Shown: in pieces, positions 10,454-19,384 of the stretch | Numbering within the stretch: position 1 is the first letter of the stretch | How the letters are laid out: the number at the start of each line of letters is the position of its first letter | From: Nocardioides xinjiangensis | GTDB taxonomy: Bacteria; Actinomycetota; Actinomycetes; Propionibacteriales; Nocardioidaceae | Length of the DNA: 64,000 nucleotides | NCBI RefSeq assembly: GCF_017916455.1 | Contig: NZ_JAFMSY010000001.1 | Span: forward strand, 1,223,977-1,287,976 | Reading direction: 5' to 3' | Notes under the pieces: model-generated | What the model saw: the letters and a program-made list of their open reading frames with translations, nothing else | The model's database searches: none | Told to the model about the DNA's origin: nothing | Position numbers and translations under genes: made by a program

Positions 10454-11092
10454 TCAGGAGGTCCGAAGGACCACGGCCATCGGATCCGCCTCGTCCATGA
10501 GGACGGTGACGATCGAGTCGCCGGTCGTGGGCTGGTGGTCCGACCAGTACAGCTCCAGGCCTGCCTCACGGAACCGGGCCTCCGGGTCGTCGCCCATGTA
10601 GGCCCGAGCGCCCGGGCCGGCCAGGTAGGCCGATCCGCCCACCATCCGCACCTGCTCGACGAGGCGCTCGGCCGCCGCCTCCTTCGGGGGCTCCGTGATG
10701 AGCAGGGGCGTGTCGATCCCCAGCATCTCGCGCACCACCTCGATCATCGCCGTGTTTACCTCGTGGAGCAGGTGGCCCTGGCAGGCACGGATCCTCTCGA
10801 CGAGCTCGACGCCACGGCTCTGGAAGTAGGTCGCACCGGCGTAACGCCCGCGGATGACGTCGGTGATCCGCTGCTGCCAACCCTCGGCCACCTCCACGGT
10901 GTTGATCGGCACCAGCGCCGGCTTGCCGACCAGCTGGTGGGAGCACCAGGCGTCGCGCATGGTGACCCGCCGCTGGTAGCCGTGCTTCTGGAACTGGTCG
11001 TGCACCGAGAGGATGAAGGCGTCGGAGGTCGCCATCTTGAACCAGAAGCCGGAGTAGGGCAGCAGGTCCGGCTGATGGATGGTGACCTTCAC
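10454..11092 (-). CDS. WbqC-like family protein
   Basis: A 212-aa cytoplasmic protein of the WbqC family, often found in O-antigen and other glycan loci; biochemical role is not established. The family's N-terminal signature is clear: TIHQPDLLPYSGFWFKM, followed by SVHDQFQKHGYQRR. The GTG at 11092 is chosen because the signature begins at residue 4 and this start overlaps the PIG-L stop codon in the GTGA arrangement, implying translational coupling. The WbqC/PIG-L pairing suggests a shared role in modifying a sugar or aminosugar intermediate of the surface glycan encoded downstream. Confidence 0.85.
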   Translation of the reverse strand: MKVTIHQPDLLPYSGFWFKMATSDAFILSVHDQFQKHGYQRRVTMRDAWCSHQLVGKPALVPINTVEVAEGWQQRITDVIRGRYAGATYFQSRGVELVERIRACQGHLLHEVNTAMIEVVREMLGIDTPLLITEPPKEAAAERLVEQVRMVGGSAYLAGPGARAYMGDDPEARFREAGLELYWSDHQPTTGDSIVTVLMDEADPMAVVLRTS

Positions 11093-11709
11093 CGGCGGAC
11101 CTGCCGCACGAGGGCGTACTGCTCGGCGAACTCGACCTTGCGCATGTGACCGACCGTTGCGGCGATCTCCTTGATGCTGTTCATCGGGTGCGGGCCGCCC
11201 GGGTTCTCGGAGACGTACGCGGCGCATGCCGCCGCCTTGAGGTCCGCCTGCTCCTCCGTGAGGGCCTCGAAGACGTTCCACCGGAGGTCCGAGGGGTAGA
11301 GGTTCACGTCGTAGACGGCGATGTCGTAGACCAGCACGCTGTTGGGCACCCAGTGACCGAGCGACATCGAGAGCCGCGCGGAACGCATTCCTGCTTCGTA
11401 GACACCGATGTGGTCCTGGTGCAACGACGGGAAGGGGAGGTAGACCTCTTCGGGTTCCACCTCTGCCATGACGAGGTCGAGCTGATGGACCAGGTCGGAC
11501 ATGTGCTGCTGGGTCGTGCCGTCGACGAAGTCGAGGCAGCGCGAATCCGTGACCCCTAGGACGTCCATCGCCTCTGCGTGCTCCCGGCGTCGGGTGTCAC
11601 CGCTTTGCGTCACCACCACCACGGTGGACTCCTGGGGGAACTTGGCCAGCAGCCCTCCGCACCCGAGGGACTCGTCGTCCATGTGCGGAGCAACGATGAG
11701 ACGTCGCAC
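11089..11709 (-). CDS. PIG-L family (LmbE-like) deacetylase
   Basis: A 206-aa zinc-dependent N-deacetylase of the LmbE/PIG-L family, which remove acetyl groups from GlcNAc-type sugars or natural products. Zinc-binding and catalytic motifs are intact: APHMDDES (P8-H9-M-D11-D12-E13) and HQDH (97-100). The GTG start at 11709 has GGAGGA about 10 nt upstream. It is first of a two-gene operon with the WbqC-like gene. Given the context, the substrate is probably an N-acetylated sugar of the glycan locus rather than mycothiol precursors, but sequence alone does not prove this. Confidence 0.9.
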   Translation of the reverse strand: MRRLIVAPHMDDESLGCGGLLAKFPQESTVVVVTQSGDTRRREHAEAMDVLGVTDSRCLDFVDGTTQQHMSDLVHQLDLVMAEVEPEEVYLPFPSLHQDHIGVYEAGMRSARLSMSLGHWVPNSVLVYDIAVYDVNLYPSDLRWNVFEALTEEQADLKAAACAAYVSENPGGPHPMNSIKEIAATVGHMRKVEFAEQYALVRQVRR

Positions 11710-11815
11710 AGTGATCGTTCCTCCATCGGGGGCTCGGCGGCGAGGGCGCCGGTTGCGTCCAGTCGTGGTCGCGAGTCGCGGACAGGGTAGCGGCGATCAC
11801 GAGCACGCCGTTGCC

Positions 11816-11821
11816 TACGAT
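11816..11821 (+). promoter_or_regulatory. -10 box TACGAT of the GT2 gene at 11828
   Basis: TACGAT ends 6 nt before the ATG at 11828, fitting a leaderless transcript. The divergent PIG-L gene has its own Shine-Dalgarno sequence. Confidence 0.45.
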
Positions 11822-11827
11822 CGAGCC

Positions 11828-12760
11828 ATGCCAGGTGACCCTTCGGTGTCGATTGTCGTCCCGAGTCGCGGCGGGGCGGGACATCTCCCGAGGCTGTTCG
11901 AGGCACTGGCTCGTCAGTCCCTGGACGACTGGGAGGCCGTGGTGGTCCTCGACGGTGACGTGGACGACTCCTCTGCGGTCGTCAGGCTCGCTGCGAAGGA
12001 GCTGCCGGTGCGCCTCGTGGTGTTCGACGACAACCAGGGACGCCCGGCTGCCCTCAACGCCGGCTTCCGGGCCGCCAAGGGCGACGTGCTGGTGCGCTGC
12101 GACGACGACATGGTCCCGGGCCCCAACTACGTCGAGAACCATGCGCGAGCGCACGAGGAAAGGGACGTGGGGGTGGTGGGTCTCGTCCGCAACGTCTACC
12201 CGGACACCTCGTACGCCCGCGCCTACGGTCGAGCGTGGGACGCGCGGTACCGACGCGACGCCTACCGGGTCGACCCCGCGGAGACCTGGCGGTACTGGGC
12301 CGGGAACTGCTCGGTCACGCGGCGGTTGTGGGAGAGGGTGGGCCCGTACGACACCGCGTTCCGGTCGTATGGGTGGGAGGACGTCGACTGGGGCTACCGG
12401 CTGTCCCGCACGGGCGTCCCGATCGTGCTCGACCCGAGGCTGGAGACCGAGCACAGGGGCCCGGCTGCTACGACGGCGGCGCGCGCCCAGCGGGCGTTCT
12501 ACGCCGGCGCCGCCAAGCGGCGCTTCGACTCCAAGCACGGCATGGTGCCGGCCAGCGGTACCCAGCGCTCGGCCTGGCGGAGCGCGGTGATGGGCTTGCA
12601 GCTGGGTCTCGACGAGAAGCGGGTCACCCGCCTCGGTCGTGCGGTCGACCGCGCCGCCATGTTCCTGCCGCGACCGCTTGCCCACAAGGCCGTGGCGCTC
12701 GTGGTCGAGGCGTCGAGCGAGGCGGGCCAGCGGATCAGCGCCGCCGGCGACGCGATCTAG
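11828..12760 (+). CDS. Glycosyltransferase family 2
   Basis: A 310-aa cytoplasmic or peripheral GT-A glycosyltransferase. The nucleotide-sugar-binding N-terminus reads SVSIVVPSRGG (6-16), with LDGDVDDSS and the metal-binding DDD at 92-94 (RCDDDMVPGP). The acceptor side has YWAGNCSVTRR and the family-2 signature SYGWEDVDWGYRL. Donor and acceptor are unknown. ATG 11828 is preceded by a -10 box and no ribosome binding site, consistent with leaderless translation. The 3' end overlaps the convergent GT2 pseudogene by 4 bp. Confidence 0.9.
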   Translation: MPGDPSVSIVVPSRGGAGHLPRLFEALARQSLDDWEAVVVLDGDVDDSSAVVRLAAKELPVRLVVFDDNQGRPAALNAGFRAAKGDVLVRCDDDMVPGPNYVENHARAHEERDVGVVGLVRNVYPDTSYARAYGRAWDARYRRDAYRVDPAETWRYWAGNCSVTRRLWERVGPYDTAFRSYGWEDVDWGYRLSRTGVPIVLDPRLETEHRGPAATTAARAQRAFYAGAAKRRFDSKHGMVPASGTQRSAWRSAVMGLQLGLDEKRVTRLGRAVDRAAMFLPRPLAHKAVALVVEASSEAGQRISAAGDAI

Positions 12761-13656
12761 ACACGCGACCCGGGTGGGCCACCTACGCCTGCGGTGTCCT
12801 GCGGAACCTGTGCCTCGCCCCGGGCAGTGTGGTCGGCGAGGCGAGGGTGGAGCCGGGCGTAGCGGTCGAGACGCTCCGTGATCCAGCACCACCGCCGTAC
12901 GTGGGTCCTCAGCTCCCAGACCTCCTCCTCGAGCTGGTTCCGGTACGTGAACAGGCTCTCCGCGTGGTCCGCGAAGAACTCGACGTTGTTGCGGAACACG
13001 ACCGCCTGCGCGGCGGCAGTCTTCCCCGGGTCCTCGGCGATCCTCGTCGTCAGCGAGTCGCTGCGGATGCGGTAGTGGAAGAGGATCTCGTTCAGCCTGA
13101 CGACTCCGCGCGGCAGCGAGGTCACCCGCAACCAGAAGTCCCAGTCCTCGAGCCCGAGCGCGGCGTCCTCGTTGAGACCCCCGACGCGCTCCCAGTCCCC
13201 GCGCCGGAACATCGCCGAGGCGAAGATGACGTTGCCGCGCGCCATCTCCTCGGGCGAGTAGTCCGGAAGGTCCCACGTCCCGGTCCGACCGTCGAAGAAC
13301 TCGGCGCGGCAGTACACGACGCCGACATCGGCGCGGCCCTGCATCACGTCGACGGCCCGGCGCACGTAGTCGGGGTGGATCCGGTCGTCGGCGCTCAGCG
13401 GCAGCACGTAGGCACCCCGTGCCGCGGCGACGCCCGCGTTCAGCGCTGACGGGCAGCCAGCGTTCTGCTTACGGATGACGCGGGTACGCGGCTACCGCGC
13501 GTGGTCGAGCACTCGCCGGGTGGCGACGTCCGTCGACCCGTCGTCGACCACGACCACCTCCACGTCGGCGTACGTCTGGTTCAGCGCCGAACGCACCGCC
13601 TCCTCGACGTACGCGCCCAGGTTGTAACAGGGCACGACGATGCTGACGAGCGTCAC
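12757..13656 (-). pseudogene. Glycosyltransferase family 2, interrupted by an in-frame TAG
   Basis: A GT2 gene of 299 codons read from GTG 13656 (GGGGAG 8 nt upstream). Codons 1-54 encode an intact N-terminus ([28 protein letters not shown]) and codon 55 is TAG at 13494-13492. The same frame continues directly with PRTRVIRKQNAGCPSALNAG, VLPLSADDRIHPDY and ALGLEDWDFWLRV, exactly the order expected of the family. So one base change, not a frameshift, separates it from a full-length gene. Either it is a recent nonsense mutation, a sequencing error, or the codon is read through. It lies between two intact glycosyltransferase genes. Confidence 0.88.
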
Positions 13657-13743
13657 TGCTTCTACTCCCCCATGCTTGCCGATGGGCGCGAGCGTGTGCC
13701 TCCACCCGCATAGGATCATCACACCATCAGCGCAAGGAGGGCG

Positions 13744-14976
13744 ATGAGCGAACCGGGGCCAGTCGACGTCGCGGTCTTCGTACCAGGCCTGGACTCGGGC
13801 GGGGGAGCCGAGAAGACGGCCCTGGTGACCGCCCGGGCTCTCGCCGACGCGGGACTGACGGTGACCTGCTTCACCGACTCGCGGGTCTCCCCCGGTCACC
13901 TGCGCGAGCACTTCGGAGTCGACATGGGGAACGTGCAGCTGGAGCAGCTGCCGTCACCTCGCGTGCACCGTCGCCTTCCTCGCGCCGTGCGGGACCTGGT
14001 TCGCGACGTCGCACACGTGAAGGCGATGCGCGCGCGTGTCCCCGGGTTGTTCATCAACATGAAGTTCAAGAGCGAGCTCCCCGGCATCGGCGACCGCAGC
14101 TGGTACTACACCCACTTCCCGCACGTCCTGCACCTGCCGACGCGATCGGGCGCACACGCCTTCTACCTGCGACTGGTCGCCGCCGCGCGGCACAGGCTGC
14201 TGCTCCGGGGCGCGTCCCGGTTCATCGACACCTACGAGGTCGTCCTGGCCAACTCCGAGTTCACCCGGGAACACGTCCACCGCCGCTGGAACGTCGACGC
14301 CATCACCCTCCACCCACCGTGCGCGCAGCTCACAGGCGCCGCGGCGGCGGATCGCGCGAAGACGATCCTCAACGTCGGCCGCTTCCAAGCCGACGGGCCG
14401 AACATCCCGCACAAACGACAGGATGTGCTGGTGCAGACGCTCGCCGACATGCCCGACCTGGCTGCCGACGGCTGGTCGCTGCACCTCGTCGGCGCCGTCG
14501 GGACGAGCGCGGCGGACCGCGCCTACCTCGAGCACGTCCGCACCATGGCCCACGGCTTGCCCGTCTCACTCCATCCCAACGCCTCCCACGAGCTGCTGAG
14601 CGAGCTCTCGGCCCACGCGCGCCTCTACTGGCACGCGCAGGGATACGGCACTGACAGCGACCGGCACCCGGAGGCGCAGGAGCACTTCGGGATCTCCACC
14701 GTCGAAGCGATGTCAGCCGGCATCGTGCCCCTCGTCTACGCCACCGCGGGTCCGGCCGAGGTCGTGCAGGACGAGCCCGACCTGACGTGGCGCACCCCTG
14801 CGGAGCTGGCGGCCAAGACGCGAGCACTCCTCGACCCCGAACGATGGACGAGCTGGCACGAGCGTTGTCGCCGACGGGCCGAGGAGTTCTCGACCGACGC
14901 GTTCTCGGGATGCCTGCGCGAGCTCTACGCGAGCCGCGTCGGTCCGCTCCCGGCGCACCGGCGAGGTGGAGGATGA
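13744..14976 (+). CDS. Glycosyltransferase family 4, ALG11-like
   Basis: A 410-aa GT-B retaining glycosyltransferase. The N-terminal domain begins [19 protein letters not shown]; the C-terminal donor-binding domain has TILNVGRFQ and the EX7E-type motif in [20 protein letters not shown], which resembles eukaryotic ALG11 mannosyltransferases more than typical bacterial WcaL-type enzymes. [12 protein letters not shown] also fits that group. Mannose transfer is therefore plausible but unproven. It has a strong Shine-Dalgarno (AAGGAGGG 2 nt before ATG) and a TAGGAT box near 13712, so it is leadered, unlike many neighbours. It begins a tightly overlapping run of four genes (13744-18246). Confidence 0.88.
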   Translation: MSEPGPVDVAVFVPGLDSGGGAEKTALVTARALADAGLTVTCFTDSRVSPGHLREHFGVDMGNVQLEQLPSPRVHRRLPRAVRDLVRDVAHVKAMRARVPGLFINMKFKSELPGIGDRSWYYTHFPHVLHLPTRSGAHAFYLRLVAAARHRLLLRGASRFIDTYEVVLANSEFTREHVHRRWNVDAITLHPPCAQLTGAAAADRAKTILNVGRFQADGPNIPHKRQDVLVQTLADMPDLAADGWSLHLVGAVGTSAADRAYLEHVRTMAHGLPVSLHPNASHELLSELSAHARLYWHAQGYGTDSDRHPEAQEHFGISTVEAMSAGIVPLVYATAGPAEVVQDEPDLTWRTPAELAAKTRALLDPERWTSWHERCRRRAEEFSTDAFSGCLRELYASRVGPLPAHRRGGG

Positions 14977-16058
14977 CCCGCGCCCTGATCCTGGCCGAAC
15001 GCAACTTCGACACCTGGCACCAGCAGTACCTGCGTGGCGAGGCGATCGCCCCTCTGCCCTACGGACTGGAAGCGCTCGAGCGCCACGGCTTCCAGCTCGA
15101 GTGGGCACGCCGTCAGGAGGCGGCGCCATGGCGCAAGCCGCGTGACGTGTTCGAGCACCGCACCGGGATCCCTGTCGAGCGCGCGATCCGCGGAGCGAGG
15201 CTGGCAGCCGAGGCCGACGTCGTGATCGCGCTGCTGGAGCAGCAGGGCTACGCGGTGGGACGGGCGAAGCGCTGGAGCATTCCTCCGTACGCGCGCACGC
15301 CCCTGGTCATCTGGACCTGCTGGTTGGCAGACGAGCTCGTCACCGCGACGCCGCGCCGCCGCTCGTGGCTGCTGCGCAATGTCGCCGCCGCCGACCTGAT
15401 CACCTACTTCGGACCATCGGGAGCCGACGTCCTGGCTGACATGGGGTTCAGCGCCGAGCGCATCCTGGAGCTGACCTGGGGCGTGACGACCGCGTTCTAT
15501 GCACCGGGCGACCGGGCCCGTGACATCCAGGTGCTGGCAGTGGGGCAGGACCGTGGCCGGGACTACGGCTCCCTCCTGGCCGCGTTCGAGGCCCTCGACT
15601 TCCCTCTCGACCTGGTGTGCAAGCCGGAGAACATCGCGGGACTCAGGGTCCCGGCGAACGTCCGGCTGCACGGGACCGTCGGCATGGCTGAGTACCGCGC
15701 GCTGCTGCAGCGTGCGCAGGTGGTCGCAGTCCCGACCCATGAGCTCGTCTACCCCACCGGCTCGAGCGTGGCCCTCGAGGCCGCCTCCACCGGCTGCGCG
15801 GTCGTGGCCACCGCGACCCCGGGGCTGAGCGCCTACTTCGACGACGGCGTCGACGGCCGCCTGGTGCCGCGCGGGGACGTCGACGGCTGGCGGCGGGTGC
15901 TGCGCGAGCTCGTCACCGACGAACCCCAACGTGAACGCCTGGGCGCCGCCGCGCGGGAGCGGGTGGTCCGGCGCAACAGCTCGGAGGTCATGTGGCGTGA
16001 GCTCGCGCAGGCACTCGACGAGCGCGGACTCACCACGACGTCCAGGACCGCCACGTGA
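14973..16058 (+). CDS. Glycosyltransferase family 4-like
   Basis: A 361-aa GT-B-type glycosyltransferase. The N-terminal domain (ALILAERNFDTWHQQY) is unusual; the C-terminal domain has VLAVGQDRGRDYGSLL and YPTGSSVALEAASTGCAVVA, the equivalent of the EX7E sugar-nucleotide site. ATG 14973 overlaps the previous stop by 4 bp and has GGTGGAGG just upstream. Translationally coupled to its neighbours; substrate not predictable. Confidence 0.85.
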   Translation: MTRALILAERNFDTWHQQYLRGEAIAPLPYGLEALERHGFQLEWARRQEAAPWRKPRDVFEHRTGIPVERAIRGARLAAEADVVIALLEQQGYAVGRAKRWSIPPYARTPLVIWTCWLADELVTATPRRRSWLLRNVAAADLITYFGPSGADVLADMGFSAERILELTWGVTTAFYAPGDRARDIQVLAVGQDRGRDYGSLLAAFEALDFPLDLVCKPENIAGLRVPANVRLHGTVGMAEYRALLQRAQVVAVPTHELVYPTGSSVALEAASTGCAVVATATPGLSAYFDDGVDGRLVPRGDVDGWRRVLRELVTDEPQRERLGAAARERVVRRNSSEVMWRELAQALDERGLTTTSRTAT

Positions 16059-17053
16059 CCGGGCCCGCGACGAGCGCGCCCGCCACCGAGGTGACGGTCA
16101 TCGTGGTCAGCTACAACCACCGGGACTACGTGGCGGAGGCACTGGACTCGATCGCCGCCCAGACCTTCCCGCCGCGCCGGATCGTCGTCGTCGACGACGC
16201 CTCGACGGACGACTCGACCGAGGTGATCGACCGGTGGATCGAGGGGCACGCCCACCTCGACGTCCACACGATGTTCCACCGGTCGAACACAGGCCTGTGC
16301 ACCAGCCTCAACGAGGCTCTCGCCGATGTCGACACCCCGCTCTACACCTACCTCTCGGCCGACGATCGCATGCTCCCCCACCGTCTCCAGGCGCAGCTCG
16401 ACCGATGGGAGCAACGCGACTCGCCCTCCTGCGCGGTCTACTCGAACGCCCTGCGCATCGACGAGCACGGCCAGCCCCTGGCTCCGGACTACGGGACGCT
16501 CAACGACTGGGAACGCGTCACGTCGTTCGAGGGCCGGCTGCACACGGAGCTCTTGAAGCACAACTGGATCCCTGCGGCGTCCGTGCTGCTCGACACGCGA
16601 GCGGTACGACGTGTCGGCGCGTACAACGACGAATGGTTCTACGAGGACCACGACCTGTGGCTACGGCTCGCGGCCACTGGCGACGACATCCTGTGCGTGG
16701 ACCAGCCGCTGGTGGCGGTCCGGGAGCTCCGCACCTCCCTGGGCAGCACACACTTCGGTGCCGACAAGCCGCTCCACCTCGCCGCTCGGCTGGGCATCCT
16801 CCTGGACCAGTGCGGCGTGTCGGACGCCGGCGACGCCTACATCCGGGACACCGCGCCGCACCTGGCTCTCATGCTCTGGCGCACGGGAGAGCGCCCCGAC
16901 CTCGTCGCCCGAGCACTTGCCCTCCCCGGAGTGTCCTCGAGCCCACGGTGGCAGGTCCGGGCGCTTCTCCTGCGCCTGGGGTTCGCGCAGGAGCCGCGGC
17001 TCCTACGACGGGCGACGGCCGGCGTACGACGGCGACGGGAACTGGGAGGATGA
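16055..17053 (+). CDS. Glycosyltransferase family 2
   Basis: A 332-aa GT-A glycosyltransferase. The donor site begins EVTVIVVSYNHRDYVAEALDS with VVVDDASTDDST (about 49-60) and SADDRMLPHRL as the metal/acceptor loop. YEDHDLWLRLAATGDD is the family-2 acceptor motif. The C-terminal 100 residues (about 230-332) are Arg-rich with no clear membrane span. The GTG start at 16055 overlaps the preceding stop codon (GTGA), and its own stop overlaps the next ATG, so it is embedded in a coupled operon. Acceptor unknown. Confidence 0.9.
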   Translation: MTGPATSAPATEVTVIVVSYNHRDYVAEALDSIAAQTFPPRRIVVVDDASTDDSTEVIDRWIEGHAHLDVHTMFHRSNTGLCTSLNEALADVDTPLYTYLSADDRMLPHRLQAQLDRWEQRDSPSCAVYSNALRIDEHGQPLAPDYGTLNDWERVTSFEGRLHTELLKHNWIPAASVLLDTRAVRRVGAYNDEWFYEDHDLWLRLAATGDDILCVDQPLVAVRELRTSLGSTHFGADKPLHLAARLGILLDQCGVSDAGDAYIRDTAPHLALMLWRTGERPDLVARALALPGVSSSPRWQVRALLLRLGFAQEPRLLRRATAGVRRRRELGG

Positions 17054-18246
17054 GCGGGGTCGGGGTCCAGGGCTGGCCGGGCGGGTGCGAGCGCGTCGTG
17101 TTCTTCGCGCCGCGGACACCGGAGACGAGCGGCGGCGCCAAGGTGGTGCACACCTTGTCCGCCGCCCTCGTCGCGAGCGGGGTTCCGGTCGAGCACATCT
17201 CGCTCCGACCCGGGAGCCGGGCCGCCCAGTTCCCGACCCACGTGGTCGACGCCCACCCGGAGCGCCAGCGGCGGTCGTCGTTCCGGATGTCGCAGGGCTG
17301 GCGCAACCGCGCACGCGGGCTCGTCGAGGTCGTGGTGAAGCGCGTTGACCGGGTACGCAACCGAGCCCGCCTGCGCCGCCTGCTCCAGCGTTACGGCAGC
17401 GAGACGGCGCTGGTCTTCTCGCACGTCAGCACGAAGATCGCCGCCGACGAGACGGGTTGGAAGCGCGACGGCAGCGGCCCTCTGCTCGTCGGTCAGCACC
17501 ATTCCCAGTTCGAGAGCATCGACCTCGAGCCGTGGCTGCGAGGCGCCATAGCAGACCACTTCCAGGACCTCGACGTGTTCATGGCGCTGACGGAGGCCGA
17601 CGCCGCGCGGTTCCAGGAGATGCTGCGGCCGCGATGCGTGGCGATGCCCAACCCGGTAGAGCCCTCCGAGGTCGCACCGCGGACCAGGCGACCGACCGCC
17701 GTCGCGATCAGCCGCTTGTCGGGCGAGAAGGCCGTGGACGTGATGGTGAGGTGCTTCGCTGCAGCCACCCGCGACGATGCACTGGGTGACTGGCAGCTGG
17801 ACATCTACGGCGAAGGGGACCAGCTCGACGTGGTGAGGTCTGCGATCCACGACTCGGGATGCACGAGGATCCGGCTGGCCGGGCACTGCGACGACCCCTA
17901 CGAGGTGCTGGCGGAGGCTTCGGTGCTCCTGATGACGTCATGGATGGAAGGTCTGCCGATGTCCATCCTCGAAGCGGCTGTCATGGGGGTCCCCGCGATC
18001 GCGTTCGACTGCTCTCCTGGCGTCCGTTCGCTCGTCGGTGAGGACCGTGGCTACCTCGTCCCGCCGGGCGATGAGGGGGAGTTCACGCGCGTGCTCCATT
18101 CCGCCCTGCAGTCGCCCGACGAGCTCGCACGACGAGGCGAGGCCGCGCGAGCGCGAGCCGGCGAGTTCCTTCCCGGGCCGGTGCTCGAAGCCTGGGGACG
18201 GGCCTTGACGTCGTGCTACGAGCTGCGCGATGAGCGGTGCGACTGA
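17050..18246 (+). CDS. Glycosyltransferase family 4
   Basis: A 398-aa GT-B glycosyltransferase, last of the coupled four-gene run. The N-terminal domain contains ETSGGAKVVHTLSAALVASG; the donor domain has AVAISRLSGEKAVDVMVRCF and SWMEGLPMSILEAAVMGVP, the EX7E site. The start ATG 17050 overlaps the previous stop (ATGA) and is preceded by GGGAGG. The 3' end overlaps the opposite-strand GT4 gene by 31 bp (18216-18246), an unusually long convergent overlap. Confidence 0.9.
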   Translation: MSGVGVQGWPGGCERVVFFAPRTPETSGGAKVVHTLSAALVASGVPVEHISLRPGSRAAQFPTHVVDAHPERQRRSSFRMSQGWRNRARGLVEVVVKRVDRVRNRARLRRLLQRYGSETALVFSHVSTKIAADETGWKRDGSGPLLVGQHHSQFESIDLEPWLRGAIADHFQDLDVFMALTEADAARFQEMLRPRCVAMPNPVEPSEVAPRTRRPTAVAISRLSGEKAVDVMVRCFAAATRDDALGDWQLDIYGEGDQLDVVRSAIHDSGCTRIRLAGHCDDPYEVLAEASVLLMTSWMEGLPMSILEAAVMGVPAIAFDCSPGVRSLVGEDRGYLVPPGDEGEFTRVLHSALQSPDELARRGEAARARAGEFLPGPVLEAWGRALTSCYELRDERCD

Positions 18247-19319
18247 GCCGGGGCCAGGCGGTCGATCGCGCGACGAGCAGTCGCTCGCGACGCGACGCGG
18301 AGGCGGTTCCACGGGTCGGTCGCGGGAGCATGCGCTTGATAGTGGCTCAGCACGACACTCTCTCGGATCATCGACCCGGAACCGGGAGCGAGTATCTGGT
18401 CGAACGCCGCCTCCAAGCCGGCGCGTGACTGCGCGACGTTGTAGTGATCGGCGACGAAGCGCGCGGCTGCGCTCGTGCGCTCGTCGAACTGCGCTCGGTC
18501 GTCGCTGAACCACCGCATGGCCTCGAGGGTCCGTGCCGCGGCCTGGACACAGTCGGACTCGGGAACCGGAGACGAGTGCTCCTCGAGCATGTACTCCTTC
18601 GCGCCGTCCCCGGTGAACCCGACCACGTAGCATCCAGCTGCCATGGCCTCCGCACCGGGCAGCCCGAAACCCTCCCTCTCGCCGCCGAACAGGAAGATCG
18701 CAGCGGTCCCCAACGCACGCGCCACCTCGGCCTGTGACATCTTGTCGATCAGCACGATCTCCCAGCCGTCGAGGCGGCCCGAGCGCCGCAGCAGGTGCAC
18801 CGTGGCCAGCAGGTCCTCCCGGCGGCGCCTCGGCATGAGGGCGATCTGCGGTCGCTTCTCGCGCGGGACGAAGTAGTCCTCGATCTCCAGCGGCACGTGG
18901 TGGATCGGGAAGTCGGCGGGACAGGCAGCCCTCAAGAAGGCGTCGATCGACGTCGACGTCGCGATCGCCGCGGTGGCATCGGGCCACCCCGGATAGTCAC
19001 CGCGCTCGTCGACGAGGAAGTCCGACGAAGCGAAGATGAAGTCGACCCCCTGGCACAGGACGACGAACGGGTTGCCCTCGGCGAGGAAGTTCCAACGACC
19101 GACCTCGGACATCACCAGGACGTCACCGGGATCGAACCGCAGGCGCAGACCGGTGTCGACGGGAGCATCCGAGCGCCACGAGTCGAAGGAGAAGCCGGGA
19201 GCTCCGTGCCACACACGAGCGTCGTGACCCAACGCCCGGAGGTTCTCGACGAAGCGGTAGATCACCTTGATCCCACCGCTGGGGGCGGCCAGGTCGGGCG
19301 CCATGACACGAACAACCAC
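18216..19319 (-). CDS. Glycosyltransferase family 4
   Basis: A 367-aa GT-B glycosyltransferase. N-terminal motif DLAAPSGGIKVIYRFVENL; donor domain motif GGEREGFGLPGAEAMAAGC with the paired glutamates. GTG 19319 was chosen over the internal ATG 15 nt later because a TAGGGT box ends 6 nt before the GTG, fitting a leaderless start, and the extra residues complete the first beta-strand (VVVRVMAPD). It stands alone on the minus strand inside an otherwise plus-strand cluster, and its tail (about residues 337-367) overlaps the previous gene. Substrate unknown. Confidence 0.88.
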   Translation of the reverse strand: MVVRVMAPDLAAPSGGIKVIYRFVENLRALGHDARVWHGAPGFSFDSWRSDAPVDTGLRLRFDPGDVLVMSEVGRWNFLAEGNPFVVLCQGVDFIFASSDFLVDERGDYPGWPDATAAIATSTSIDAFLRAACPADFPIHHVPLEIEDYFVPREKRPQIALMPRRRREDLLATVHLLRRSGRLDGWEIVLIDKMSQAEVARALGTAAIFLFGGEREGFGLPGAEAMAAGCYVVGFTGDGAKEYMLEEHSSPVPESDCVQAAARTLEAMRWFSDDRAQFDERTSAAARFVADHYNVAQSRAGLEAAFDQILAPGSGSMIRESVVLSHYQAHAPATDPWNRLRVASRATARRAIDRLAPAQSHRSSRSS

Positions 19320-19325
19320 ACGCCG

Positions 19326-19331
19326 ACCCTA
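19326..19331 (-). promoter_or_regulatory. -10 box TAGGGT of the minus-strand GT4 gene
   Basis: TAGGGT ends 6 nt before GTG 19319. Together with TAGCAT on the other strand (19373-19378) it makes a compact divergent promoter pair in a 65-bp gap. Confidence 0.45.
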
Positions 19332-19372
19332 GTAGGTGCGCGCGATCGGGGAACCGCGGTCCGGGCTGCACC

Positions 19373-19378
19373 TAGCAT
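19373..19378 (+). promoter_or_regulatory. -10 box TAGCAT of the methyltransferase gene
   Basis: TAGCAT ends 6 nt before ATG 19385, consistent with leaderless transcription. Confidence 0.45.
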
Positions 19379-19384
19379 GTAGCC

